Below are positions 27,501 to 34,935 of a stretch of DNA of 60,539 bases, piece after piece (the first letter of the stretch is position 1; every line of letters starts with the position of its first letter). Source of the stretch: Paludibacteraceae bacterium. Lineage in GTDB: Bacteria > Bacteroidota > Bacteroidia > Bacteroidales > Paludibacteraceae. Under the pieces are notes generated by a model. The model searched no databases and was not told where the DNA came from. It saw only the letters and a list, made by a program, of their open reading frames with translations. Location: positions 1-60,539 of the forward strand of contig JAGCWE010000123.1 in assembly GCA_017962005.1 (NCBI GenBank). Reading direction: 5' to 3'. Both the position numbers and the translations under genes were made by a program.

Positions 27501-28120
27501 GATGCTCCGCCTGTGGAAGTCTCAGCGCTTGGTGTGATACGGACGGTCGTATTATCTTCGGTGGCGACAATGGCAAATTCAGTACTCTTACCATCGTTAG
27601 GGAAAGTCTGAATCATATATTCGCGTCCCAGTGACTTGTACGGAATCACTAAAGCCGCATCACGCGCGGAGTTTCCCAACGGACCTGATTGCATAAATGC
27701 GTAACATGAAAAGGGGGTTTTCCCGTCTTCCGCGACTATACGTACACCATGTCGGCTTATCACGTCATCCTCATACTTATAAGTAGTGTTGTTATTCAAT
27801 TTCAATTCTCCAGCCCCCCCCCCATCCGGTATATTAATAGTTCCAAGCAAGTTTCCCGATAGAGCCCGAACTTGCACTTTCACGTTTTCCTTGGCTGTAG
27901 CGATGATAATTGTCTGTAGGGTGAGGTCTTTGGCTATTGTGCCAGTAATGCGCGGGAAAAGCGCATAGAAACAGGTTCCTTCGGTAGTATTGGGAGTCTC
28001 TTCTGGTTCCTGTGAATATGCTTTCGGGATAACGGCAAGCCATACAAACAATATTCCTGCTAGCAGGAAACGCATTCGAGGTAAGGTATAGAGAATCCTA
28101 AAAATGCCCGTTTTAATCAT
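21503..28120 (-). CDS. Giant repeat adhesin with IgGFc-binding-like N-terminus and T9SS C-terminal signal
   Basis: A 2205-residue secreted protein. A signal peptide ends at AYS-QE (ATG 28120, or Met16 at 28075). Residues about 40-400 resemble the IgGFc-binding N-terminal domain found in large Bacteroidota surface proteins (SCYAFMQSGPLGNSARDAALVIP; EFAIVATEDNTTVRI). The rest is about fifteen modules of 70-130 residues, each ending in a GCDSI..L.L-type motif. The last 80 residues (TYEIFDPYGAKL...PGVYIFHL...ERTVKVLVK) fit a T9SS type A sorting domain. Codons 100-103 lie in a run of ten G, so a one-base slip would abolish the protein. The gene shares a transcript with the barrel gene downstream. 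Confidence 0.85.
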   Translation of the reverse strand: MIKTGIFRILYTLPRMRFLLAGILFVWLAVIPKAYSQEPEETPNTTEGTCFYALFPRITGTIAKDLTLQTIIIATAKENVKVQVRALSGNLLGTINIPDGGGAGELKLNNNTTYKYEDDVISRHGVRIVAEDGKTPFSCYAFMQSGPLGNSARDAALVIPYKSLGREYMIQTFPNDGKSTEFAIVATEDNTTVRITPSAETSTGGASGTPFVRKLSKHNMIMIGSKQKVKASGDTLDMSGSMICADKPIAVFAANEQVNIPMGESYSNDYTFEQLPPINTFGTRFFVSRPSEHIKNMECVVTALYDNTVVKETRYNEENGKTSTVTTTLAAYHSLAVRPILTEKISNIVLETSQPALCFTYLTSSSYNQENIYDSNDNLIDTYTWGDPANAMLVPWDHRVKEMTFFTRQLETKAEDVLQYHYLEVNIPKKDIGLLQLDGITVNSTLFKTYGGDANMAYAHIPVGSFGKHELSTTGDGFTGYVYGVSQSGTGYMYTLGYRLDLYTDSLYITDTENYMSPKSYDLERMKNGWYQRQFDDFPIDKPRLDTAIICDKSTLNFAVDCDHTLDSVIWQVDKMTRQGKLERIIIREDFDFSKLSKWQHQFIVDLDKDKQPSQRDPYTNYNVHALLRHQRIICPEDMPVYDTLTTVVRVMRSYDDTIPRVFCSGDTTYFFSDKSYFETINKPDIPKTSDLGLPKERQKTMFIADPSVKGEQKIEDFKYRIGLGKHYFKRKYTTASGCDSIVTFAVFVCPVPPEVKLKDMALTHSNPTIKFNGGENTFYNGRTISKPGIYTDHLKTRGCNCGDIVDPDFDGCDSTVILRVHLRDTLVQSFCDRTDDPVKYGVDWKDFVWTGHTKTNPDVASQVAIGETKKFQDCYTTKDDLDSCYTLILTREKVVVKEETQVVPNGFGYTWIYSDGDVTRTMEIEPGHDQTREFNARINYENGCPMLFHLTLINQKQDAEIEPRSVCLNDTIMYRGKIFAGAKWRETYPDATFEPFTEVTLGTYQIKVETVEAELSKIEYWVRLTCNPIYEANDVLHLCDNEVVEYNGEYFAGSKAVTDLPIKMRLTDSETPYTRNIGTKAGCDSICHAVFYMSETYHFTEYDTICSNVTDYIWDKHSNAGHALYDSISGEKINFGYGKLWTKDTPMTTFVISDSLRTKNCPECRKKGCDSVYVLNLTVLPSYYIEEDIDFSEEDVLECGGIVYGGAKATKPYDQLIDQDQTITCQYTLRTGTHECDSIVVKHVRLGNVFRDTTYVFIGGGEEYTWHRTMEDGTDKTICTLTAEDGKTLYCYDTYQTTLGFDSIYILALYGAQSYSFSVADTVCQADGTYDWEGHMGTDNNLRINGLPIKEISLRDSGWLTVTDKLVSIVTHKDPHGGLPTTTYADSTWTLRLYVAPVFTDVFNRNKVVAQDTLATNETYIWERTLYVGPDYDEATWPLDPTSPYYDNIVRIASSELDASGFYKRQSVFSTILGCDSILYLRLKFKQTKLTVIHERIGDNNSEWEFGHGNNRHTGKEYLVDDYTSDDRDIREYFYIDTLQTAEGVDSIVHCYLTVLPTYLIWDPEDKTCTTDKYDWRAEYTDKFLNINLVRRDYFYDTLQSVRFEADSIRALHLIHIPGYLETSEKQMCKDATLLWHGLTLQYLPDNEGDLWVNYEQRFSGVDECDSLYQVRVQYFDVYSFPTKTDEVCRYQPYHWVTEDGVEHTKGLRDEQGHKLKAVPTDTTGWIVIYDSLSTVTCKCDSVYTLRLYVNDAVNLYDTVVMCSDETFTWDKNNQTYAVDADTLIRDTLVTPNAAGCNDSSYLYLRINKAYHFEEDTVVVCGFELPYTWPGHADRIDLSPADAEKWTEDRIFDLWDINQTVLGCDSIYHRPVRVMPEQKTFLYDTICLGDTLYFRDHVLTQSVVITDDDKNIYGCDSSITMNLLVIPPTQFSVVDLSAICADDKTFDVHFASQGEPAIAYCVRYNDWAHQHNFKDVDWTAISTNDRTLTLPMPVVEDKMHYTLPSDYSATVWFDNGYCLDSNLLAMPFDFQVRYPSWLLEQHWNDAIGLLVDSLNGGYHFYAFQWYKDDVLMPGETKPYLYCPQYLESDALYSVALTRDLDSLTYFTCYLSPNLSQQQTLTPSLPYVSVVPTHVVVENPIVNILCVNNGTYEIFDPYGAKLTSGAYYPGAHNAHEVKLPAVPGVYIFHLHDSSFIERTVKVLVK
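27814..27823 (-). repeat. Homopolymer G10 tract inside the adhesin reading frame
   Basis: Ten consecutive C on the plus strand, read as GGG GGG GGG G at codons 100-103 of the adhesin. At this length the frame is open. Tracts of this kind near a 5' end are the classical substrate of slipped-strand phase variation. Confidence 0.8.
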
Positions 28121-28175
28121 TTGTTACTAATTTTAATGAACAGGTGAATATCAAATCAGTGTAAACCAAAACGCG

Positions 28176-28206
28176 CAAAAATAATTCATTGCCGTCACTT
28201 AGACAA
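28176..28206 (-). promoter_or_regulatory. Promoter of the adhesin-barrel operon
   Basis: On the minus strand TTG (28204-28206), 20 bases, TATTTTTG (28176-28183). The leader to ATG 28120 is about 50 bases. It is divergent from the rimP promoter. Confidence 0.55.
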
Positions 28207-28377
28207 CTTTTTTTTGATTTTTATGTTCTTTTTTTCAGATGCGTTATTTTTTTCTATTATCTTTTGTGCATGTTTATTTGTTCTCAGTCACGCATGCTTT
28301 CGATATTGCCTACGTCTTTTCGGGCTGCTTAGTAAAAACGGACATTTCTGCTATTTTTTTTGTAAAAGTTTCAACAT

Positions 28378-28410
28378 TTTGTTGCAAACTAAAAAAATGT
28401 AGTACTTTTG
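28378..28410 (+). promoter_or_regulatory. Promoter of the rimP-nusA-infB operon
   Basis: TTTG (28378-28381), about 21 bases, TACTTTTG (28403-28410); a TTG at 28382-28384 gives an 18-base alternative. The leader to ATG 28507 is about 90 bases and contains a stable hairpin. The rest of the 386-base divergent gap is AT-rich with no other feature seen. Confidence 0.7.
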
Positions 28411-28425
28411 CCGCGGATTGAATGA

Positions 28426-28450
28426 GGGGGAGCCGGTTCGCGGTTCCCCC
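28426..28450 (+). promoter_or_regulatory. Leader hairpin before rimP
   Basis: GGGGGAGCCG pairs with CGGTTCCCCC (one G-U) around the loop GTTCG, giving ten base pairs just 15 bases after the -7 box. There is no T-run, so it is not a plain terminator. It may stabilise the mRNA or be an autoregulatory site of the NusA/IF2 operon. Confidence 0.5.
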
Positions 28451-28506
28451 CACGCTATACCAAAATACGATAATGCAGGAACGCTTATTTCGCGAGAATT
28501 TATAAT

Positions 28507-28938
28507 ATGATACAAGAACAGACAATACGCGAACTGGTGAAACAGTTGCTAGAGGGGACATCCTATGAATTGATGACAACAGAGGTAGGTAAAGACAATG
28601 CCATTCTGATTGAGATTGACCAGCCCGGGGCGGTGGATGTGGATTTTTGCGGAGACCTCAACCGCCGCCTGGTAGCAGAGTTAGACGGCAATCCGCTGAC
28701 TAAAAATGAGGATTACAGTCTTGAGGTGGGCAGTGTCAGCCTGACTGCTCCCTTCAAGAGCCATCTACAGTATGAGAAGAACCTTGGTCACAACGTGGTT
28801 GTGACCGACCGTGATGGCAAACGGCATAGCGGACAGTTAGTTAGTGTGGACGAAGATACATTTATGATTGATGCCGGACAACCCCTCATCTTTCGCTACG
28901 ATGAGGTGAAGCAGACGGTGTACAATATCTCTTTCTGA
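28507..28938 (+). CDS. rimP: Ribosome maturation factor RimP
   Basis: RimP assists 30S subunit assembly in the cytoplasm. The 143-residue protein has the usual N-terminal alpha/beta domain (VDVDFCGDLNRRLVAELD, EVGSVSLTAPF) and the C-terminal SH3-like domain (NLGHNVVVTDRDGKRHSGQL). It is near the family's usual length of 150. It is the first gene of a classical rimP-nusA-infB operon, 39 bases before nusA. Confidence 0.92.
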   Translation: MIQEQTIRELVKQLLEGTSYELMTTEVGKDNAILIEIDQPGAVDVDFCGDLNRRLVAELDGNPLTKNEDYSLEVGSVSLTAPFKSHLQYEKNLGHNVVVTDRDGKRHSGQLVSVDEDTFMIDAGQPLIFRYDEVKQTVYNISF

Positions 28939-28977
28939 ATTATTAGCGCACGAAACAATAATAAAACCAAAAATAAA

Positions 28978-30231
28978 ATGGCTAAAAAGCAAAAGTCAGT
29001 TGACCTAATTGACATTTTTTTAGAGTTCAAGACGCTCAATAAAATTGACCGCAAGACTTTTATCAACGTTTTGGAAGACTCTTTCCGTTCGGTTATTGCG
29101 AAAGTATACGGCTCGGATGCCCACTACGACGTGATTATCAATCCGGACAAGGGTGACCTTGAGATTTACCACAATCGCCTAATTATGGAGGACGATGATG
29201 TTGCCAATGAGCAGACGCAGATATCGCTTACGGAGGCGCGTAAACTGGATGAGGAGGCCGAGGTGGGCGAAGAAATCGCCGAAAAGGTGGATTTCTCGTC
29301 TTTTGGTCGGCGTATGATACTGAACCTCAGGCAGACTCTATCCTCCAAGATTCTCGAACTGAAGAAAGAAAATGTTTATCTGCGCTATTCTGGTATGCTT
29401 GGACAGATTGTGACCGGCGAACTGGTACAGGTGTGGAAGAAAGAGATGACCATCAAGGACGAGGAAGGAGTTGAACTGTTTCTGCCCAAGCAGAACCAGA
29501 TACCTACAGACTATTACCGAAAAGGGGATATGGTGAAAGCCATCGTGGCGCAAGTAGAGAACAAGAACCAGAATCCAAAAGTTATTTTGTCGCGTACCAG
29601 TCCGTTATTCCTCCAACGGCTCTTTGAACAAGAAGTCCCCGAAGTGCACGACGGCGTGATTGCCATCAAGAATATTGCCCGCATACCAGGCGAGAGAGCC
29701 AAGGTGGCTGTGGAGAGTTTCAACGACCGCATTGATCCGGTTGGGGCATGCGTGGGAATTAAAGGGGCGCGTATACACGGTATCGTGCGCGAACTCAGGA
29801 ACGAGAACATAGATGTCATCAACTACACATCTAACCCCCAGTTGTATATCCAGCGTGCACTGGCTCCCGCCAAGATATCCTCAATGACCATCAACGAGGA
29901 GGAGAAGAAAGCTGACATCTACCTCAAGCCCGATGAAGTGAGTCTCGCCATCGGTAAAGGCGGCTTTAACATCAAACTTGCCAGCATGCTTACCGGCTAC
30001 CAGATTGATGTTTATCGCGAGATGGATGATGCCGATGCGGAGGATATCTACCTTGACGAATTCAATGACGAGATAGACCAATGGGTAATAGACCAACTGA
30101 AGGGTATTGGTCTTGACACCGCTAAAGCCGTGCTGGCTCTTCCGAAGGAGGAACTCAAACAGCGTGTGGATCTGGAGGACGAGACCATCGATGAACTCTA
30201 TCGCGTATTGCAGGAGGAGTTTGAGGAATAA
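28978..30231 (+). CDS. nusA: Transcription termination/antitermination factor NusA
   Basis: NusA binds RNA polymerase and nascent RNA and tunes pausing, termination and antitermination. The 417-residue protein has the N-terminal polymerase-binding domain (about 1-125), an S1 domain (about 130-205), two KH domains (including GACVGIKGARIHGIVREL and SLAIGKGGFNIKLASML) and a short acidic tail. It lacks the extra C-terminal repeats of E. coli NusA, as expected in Bacteroidota. It sits between rimP and infB. Confidence 0.95.
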   Translation: MAKKQKSVDLIDIFLEFKTLNKIDRKTFINVLEDSFRSVIAKVYGSDAHYDVIINPDKGDLEIYHNRLIMEDDDVANEQTQISLTEARKLDEEAEVGEEIAEKVDFSSFGRRMILNLRQTLSSKILELKKENVYLRYSGMLGQIVTGELVQVWKKEMTIKDEEGVELFLPKQNQIPTDYYRKGDMVKAIVAQVENKNQNPKVILSRTSPLFLQRLFEQEVPEVHDGVIAIKNIARIPGERAKVAVESFNDRIDPVGACVGIKGARIHGIVRELRNENIDVINYTSNPQLYIQRALAPAKISSMTINEEEKKADIYLKPDEVSLAIGKGGFNIKLASMLTGYQIDVYREMDDADAEDIYLDEFNDEIDQWVIDQLKGIGLDTAKAVLALPKEELKQRVDLEDETIDELYRVLQEEFEE

Positions 30232-30331
30232 CTGAAAAGGAAAAGTCCCAAAGCACGGTAAGTGTTTATCATCAAGCAGTATTATAACGGCATTTCCGCA
30301 ATCACGAAGTAATAACGAAGCAAAAACTACT

Positions 30332-33091
30332 ATGGCACAGAAACTCATAAAGGCTTGTAAAGAACTCAATATCGGTATGGCAACCGCCATCGAATTCTTT
30401 CAAAAGCAAGGTAAGACAGTTACCGCCGATCCCAATACAAGGATTGACGATGATCTGTATATGCTGCTTGTTCAGGCATTCAATAAGGATATGGCCATCA
30501 AACTGGCAGCAGACCGTCAGGCGCAGGAAAGGCAGGAGCGCGAAATCAACAAGAATGTGTCCATAGAAGATAGCCATAAAGAAGAAGTGGAGCGTGCCCG
30601 CAAAGAGGCAGAGGATGCACTGCTGAAAGCGGAGGCGGAAAAGAAAGCCGCTGAGCAGGCGCGTCTGGAGGCGGAAAAGAAAGCGGAAGAACAAGCCCGC
30701 AAAAAAGCTGAAGAGGAGGCGCGCCGTCTGGAACGAGCAGAGGAGGAACGCCGACTAGCGGAGGAACAGGCAAGAGCGAAAGCTGCAGAACTGGCACAAA
30801 GAAAAGTTGCTGAACAAGAAAAAGCGAAGGTTGCTAATGAATCGTCTGATAATGATAAGGCGCTTACAGCCGAAAGCAAAGAAGAACAGAAGGTGCAGAT
30901 TTTCACTCTTCATCCTCAGCCAGCTCCCGTTCAGCCCAAAGTGGTTGGGAAAATCGATCTTGACAGTCTGAATCAGGCTACACGTCCCGCCAAGAAAAGC
31001 AAGGATGAGAGGAAGAAGGAACGTGACGAGCGGCTTCATGCCCAGAACGGCGGCGGAAGCGGCAACGGAGGCAAGCGCAAGCGTGAGCGCATCCAGCAGA
31101 ATAAGGTGGATGTGAACGATATTCGCAACCAAAAAAACAATAAAACCAAAACCAGTAAGCGTCCCGTCAAAGTGGAGGTGGATGACGAAGCGGTGCAGCG
31201 TCAGATCAAAGAGACACTCAACCGTCTCCAAAGCCAGAAAGGTAAAACGCTGACCAGTAAACATAAACGAGACCGCCGCCAGCTTGAACGCGAAAAAATG
31301 GCTGAGGAGAGAGCTGAAGAACAGGCACAATCCAAAGTTCTGAAGCTGACGGAGTTCGTTACCGCTAATGATCTTGCGGTGATGATGAACGTGCCGGTAA
31401 CAAAGGTAATAGGCACTTGTATGACGCTGGGTATGATGGTCAGTATCAACCAGCGGTTGGATGCCGAGACTATCAACATCGTGGCGGAGGAATTCGGTTT
31501 TACTACTGAATATGTGGATGCCAAAGTGGTTGAGAATCTGCATGCCAACGATGAGGAATACAGTGAAGCAGATATGGAGGAACGTTGCCCCATTATTACT
31601 GTGATGGGACACGTGGATCATGGTAAGACATCACTCCTGGATCATATTCGCAACACGAACGTGATTGCCGGTGAGGCGGGCGGCATAACGCAACATATCG
31701 GCGCCTACAATGTGCGTCTGAAGAACGGCAAACACCTGACATTCCTTGATACACCTGGTCATGAGGCGTTCACGGCAATGCGCGCGCGTGGTGCGAAAGT
31801 CACAGATATAGCCATCATCATCGTTGCCGCTGACGATGGTGTGATGCCGCAGACACGTGAGGCCATCTCTCACGCACAGGCTGCAGGGGTGCCGATGATT
31901 TTCGCTATTAACAAGTGCGACAAACCGGGAGCCAATCCTGAAAAGATAAAGGAGGAACTGGCGAATATGAACCTCCTTGTGGAGGACTGGGGCGGCAAGT
32001 ACCAGAGTCAGGACATTAGTGCCAAAAAAGGCACAGGCGTATTTGAACTTTTGGAGAAAGTGCTGCTCGAAGCCGAGTTGTTGGATCTCAAAGCTAATCC
32101 CAAACGACGTGCCAAGGGCAGCATCATTGAGTCGTCGCTTGACAAGGGGCGTGGGTTCGTATCCACCGTATTGGTCAGTGACGGCACGCTTCGTATTGGC
32201 GATGTAGTGCTTGCTGGTTCCTATCATGGCAAGGTGAAAGCCATGTTCAATGAGCGCGGACAGAATATTGAACAGGCTCTTCCTGGCGAACCGGCTGTCA
32301 TTCTTGGCTTGAACGGCGCGCCTACTGCAGGTGACGAGTTCAATGTAATGCCCACTGAGCAGGAAGCCCGTCAGATAGCGTCCAAACGAGAGCAACTTCA
32401 GCGTGAGATGTCCATCCGCACGAAGAAGCACATAGGACTCGAAGAGATCGGCCGCCGTCTGGCCATCGGAGACTTCAAGGAACTCAACCTTATTGTTAAA
32501 GCCGATGTGGACGGCTCAGTAGAAGCTCTGAGCGACTCGCTTATCAAACTCTCTACAGAGAACATACAGGTGAACGTCATCCATAAGGGTGTGGGGGCCA
32601 TATCCGATTCAGATATCCTGTTGGCGGAGGCCTCGGACGCCATCATCATAGGCTTCAACGTCCGCGCCACTGCCACCGCTCGTAAGATGGCTGAGACGGC
32701 AGAAGTTGATGTGCGCGTATATAACGTCATTTACGATGCGATAGAAGAAGTTAAATCTGCTATGGAGGGTATGCTCTCGCCAGAAATAAAGGAGAATGTG
32801 ACCGCTACACTTGAGGTGCTGCAGACTTTCCATATATCCAAGGTCGGAACTATAGCTGGTTGCGTGGTGCGTGAGGGTAAGATTAAGAGACAGAACAAAG
32901 TGCGCGTCATCCGCGATGGTATAGTTATCTTCACAGGCGATTTGGCTTCGCTCAAGCATGGAAAGGACGATGTGAAAGAGATGGGTGTCAATCAGGAATG
33001 CGGTGTCAGCATCCGCTCCTACAACGACCTTGTGGAAGGCGACTTGCTTGAGAGTTTCGAACAAGTGGAAGTGGCTAAAAAACTGGAATAA
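30332..33091 (+). CDS. infB: Translation initiation factor IF-2
   Basis: IF-2 is the GTPase that brings initiator tRNA to the 30S subunit. The 919-residue protein begins with the IF2_N motif ([20 protein letters not shown]), has a long Ala/Glu/Lys-rich region (about 55-180) and a basic stretch, and then the G domain with GHVDHGKT (near 425), DTPGHEAF and NKCD. Domains II, III and C2 follow. Length is normal for Bacteroidota. It follows nusA by 100 bases and der by only two bases downstream. Confidence 0.96.
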   Translation: MAQKLIKACKELNIGMATAIEFFQKQGKTVTADPNTRIDDDLYMLLVQAFNKDMAIKLAADRQAQERQEREINKNVSIEDSHKEEVERARKEAEDALLKAEAEKKAAEQARLEAEKKAEEQARKKAEEEARRLERAEEERRLAEEQARAKAAELAQRKVAEQEKAKVANESSDNDKALTAESKEEQKVQIFTLHPQPAPVQPKVVGKIDLDSLNQATRPAKKSKDERKKERDERLHAQNGGGSGNGGKRKRERIQQNKVDVNDIRNQKNNKTKTSKRPVKVEVDDEAVQRQIKETLNRLQSQKGKTLTSKHKRDRRQLEREKMAEERAEEQAQSKVLKLTEFVTANDLAVMMNVPVTKVIGTCMTLGMMVSINQRLDAETINIVAEEFGFTTEYVDAKVVENLHANDEEYSEADMEERCPIITVMGHVDHGKTSLLDHIRNTNVIAGEAGGITQHIGAYNVRLKNGKHLTFLDTPGHEAFTAMRARGAKVTDIAIIIVAADDGVMPQTREAISHAQAAGVPMIFAINKCDKPGANPEKIKEELANMNLLVEDWGGKYQSQDISAKKGTGVFELLEKVLLEAELLDLKANPKRRAKGSIIESSLDKGRGFVSTVLVSDGTLRIGDVVLAGSYHGKVKAMFNERGQNIEQALPGEPAVILGLNGAPTAGDEFNVMPTEQEARQIASKREQLQREMSIRTKKHIGLEEIGRRLAIGDFKELNLIVKADVDGSVEALSDSLIKLSTENIQVNVIHKGVGAISDSDILLAEASDAIIIGFNVRATATARKMAETAEVDVRVYNVIYDAIEEVKSAMEGMLSPEIKENVTATLEVLQTFHISKVGTIAGCVVREGKIKRQNKVRVIRDGIVIFTGDLASLKHGKDDVKEMGVNQECGVSIRSYNDLVEGDLLESFEQVEVAKKLE

Positions 33092-33093
33092 AG

Positions 33094-34404
33094 ATGAACA
33101 GATTGGCACTTGTAGGGAGACCGAACGTCGGCAAATCGACTTTGTTCAATCGGTTGACCGGAACACGCCGCGCCATCGTGACAGAAGAGGCGGGAACCAC
33201 ACGTGACCGCCAGTACGGTCATTGCGAATGGTGTGGACGCGAGTTCTCTGTCATTGACACCGGCGGTTGGGTGCTTGAATCGGACGACATATTTGAAGAC
33301 GAAATAAATCGACAAGTGTGTCTCGCCATTGATGAGGCGGATGTGGTGTTGTTGCTGGTGGATGTGAACGAAGGGGTTACGCGTTTCGATATGGAGGTCG
33401 CTCACCTCTTGCGTCAGTCCGGCAAACCCTGCGTGCTGGCTGTCAACAAGGTGGACTCATTTGATCGGCAATATGGCGCGCCGGAGTTCTATAAGTTAGG
33501 TCTTGGCGAGCCGTTTATTGTCAGTGCGGAGAACGGACTGGGTACGGGTGACCTGCTCGATGAGATTAGTTCTCGTTTCAGAAAGGACGAAAACAATGAA
33601 GAACCCGATGACCTGCCACGTTTTGCCATCGTAGGAAGACCTAATGCTGGTAAAAGTAGCATTCTCAACGCTTTCATCGGAGAGGAACGCACTATCGTGA
33701 CCGACCGTCCGGGTACAACACGCGACAGTATCTATACGCGCTACAACAAGTTCGGTAAGGATTTCTACTTGGTAGACACGGCAGGTATACGCAAGAAAGC
33801 CAAAGTAAACGAAGATCTTGAGTACTACTCTGTTGTGCGATCCATACGCGCCATCGAAAATTCGGACGTATGCATTCTTATGCTGGATGCTACGCGCGGC
33901 ATCGAGGCGCAGGATCTCAATATCTACTCCCTGATTCAGAAGAATAAGAAAGGAATGGTGGTGTGTGTCAATAAATGGGACTTGATAGAAGACAAGACCA
34001 ACAAGGACATCAAAGCCTATGAACATGCCATACGCGAACGTATGGCGCCGTTCACAGATTTTCCCATAATCTTCACCTCCGCTACCACCAAACAGCGTAT
34101 ATATAAGGTGATGGAAACAGCCCTGCACGTATATGAGAACAAGCAGCGCAAGGTGCCGACCGCGCAACTGAACGAGCGTTTCCTTCCCCTCATAGAGAAC
34201 TACCCGCCGCCTGCCACCAAAGGCAAATACATCAAAATCAAATACTGTACCCAGCTGCCCAACACGCAAATACCCACTTTTGTTTTCTTCGCCAACTTGC
34301 CCCAGTACGTCAAAGAATCGTATCGCCGTTTCTTGGAGAACAAACTGCGCGAATGGTGGGATTTTAACGGCACGCCCGTACAAATCTTTATTCGAGCCAA
34401 ATAA
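33094..34404 (+). CDS. der: Ribosome biogenesis GTPase Der (EngA)
   Basis: Der has two tandem GTPase domains and acts in 50S subunit assembly. The 436-residue protein shows P-loops GRPNVGKST (near residue 8) and GRPNAGKSS (near 184), G3 motifs DTGGW and DTAGI, NKVD and NKWD, and a C-terminal KH-like domain ending [13 protein letters not shown]. Length is normal. It begins two bases after the infB stop, so it is part of the same transcript. Confidence 0.96.
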   Translation: MNRLALVGRPNVGKSTLFNRLTGTRRAIVTEEAGTTRDRQYGHCEWCGREFSVIDTGGWVLESDDIFEDEINRQVCLAIDEADVVLLLVDVNEGVTRFDMEVAHLLRQSGKPCVLAVNKVDSFDRQYGAPEFYKLGLGEPFIVSAENGLGTGDLLDEISSRFRKDENNEEPDDLPRFAIVGRPNAGKSSILNAFIGEERTIVTDRPGTTRDSIYTRYNKFGKDFYLVDTAGIRKKAKVNEDLEYYSVVRSIRAIENSDVCILMLDATRGIEAQDLNIYSLIQKNKKGMVVCVNKWDLIEDKTNKDIKAYEHAIRERMAPFTDFPIIFTSATTKQRIYKVMETALHVYENKQRKVPTAQLNERFLPLIENYPPPATKGKYIKIKYCTQLPNTQIPTFVFFANLPQYVKESYRRFLENKLREWWDFNGTPVQIFIRAK

Positions 34405-34410
34405 GTACCA

Positions 34411-34935
34411 TTGAAGATTGCAGGGTTAACATATTTTGAAGGGCAATACAGAATGGCGATGAAGAGCGATTCCTCGCTACTTAACCAAAGCAAGCCATTC
34501 TTCCTTCCAGATTGGAGTAACGATGTGCGAGCTTGCCGTTGTGTGGTACTACGTATCTGTCGGTTGGGACGTTCTGTGGAGTCTCGGTTCGCCGGACGAT
34601 ACTACGATGCCTTGGCTTACGGAATAGATTTTCAGGCGACCGACGTGCTTCGTCAGGGTAGGATAACTGAAGCCTTGGCTTTTGATGGTGCATTGTGCGT
34701 TGGCGAATGGTTGCCTCCAACATTGTTCCGGACATTGTCGGATCCGTTCCTAAATGAGACAGAACAGGTCTGCACCGTCGAACAAACAATCGTACAAATA
34801 AGTCGCATAATGACTATTCGTATGGGTGATATCCTGTATATAGACTGGCCATATGATGCGCAGCCTGTGCAATGCGAGGATGTGTTCCATTACGAACATG
34901 ATGGGCAGAACTTGCTTTACTGCCGAATCAAATGA
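34411..34935 (+). CDS. Small, degenerate FAH-family protein upstream of porU
   Basis: The 174-residue protein resembles fumarylacetoacetate hydrolase family enzymes in pattern: an early KPFFLPDW-like segment, VVLRICRLGRSV, AGRYYDALAYGIDFQATD, and RMGDILYID. The usual metal-binding E.E...D set is not clear, so it may not be an active hydrolase. The TTG at 34411 is favoured because it gives the normal MKI.. N-terminus; ATG 34453 is an alternative. It starts 6 bases after der and overlaps the porU ATG by 4 bases, so translation is coupled. Its role beside porU is unknown. Confidence 0.65.
   Translation: MKIAGLTYFEGQYRMAMKSDSSLLNQSKPFFLPDWSNDVRACRCVVLRICRLGRSVESRFAGRYYDALAYGIDFQATDVLRQGRITEALAFDGALCVGEWLPPTLFRTLSDPFLNETEQVCTVEQTIVQISRIMTIRMGDILYIDWPYDAQPVQCEDVFHYEHDGQNLLYCRIK

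Noticed and set aside
34453..34935. ATG 34453 as the start of the FAH-like gene
   Set aside because: TTG 34411 keeps the usual MKI-type N-terminus and lies 6 bases from the der stop, so it was preferred, with doubt.
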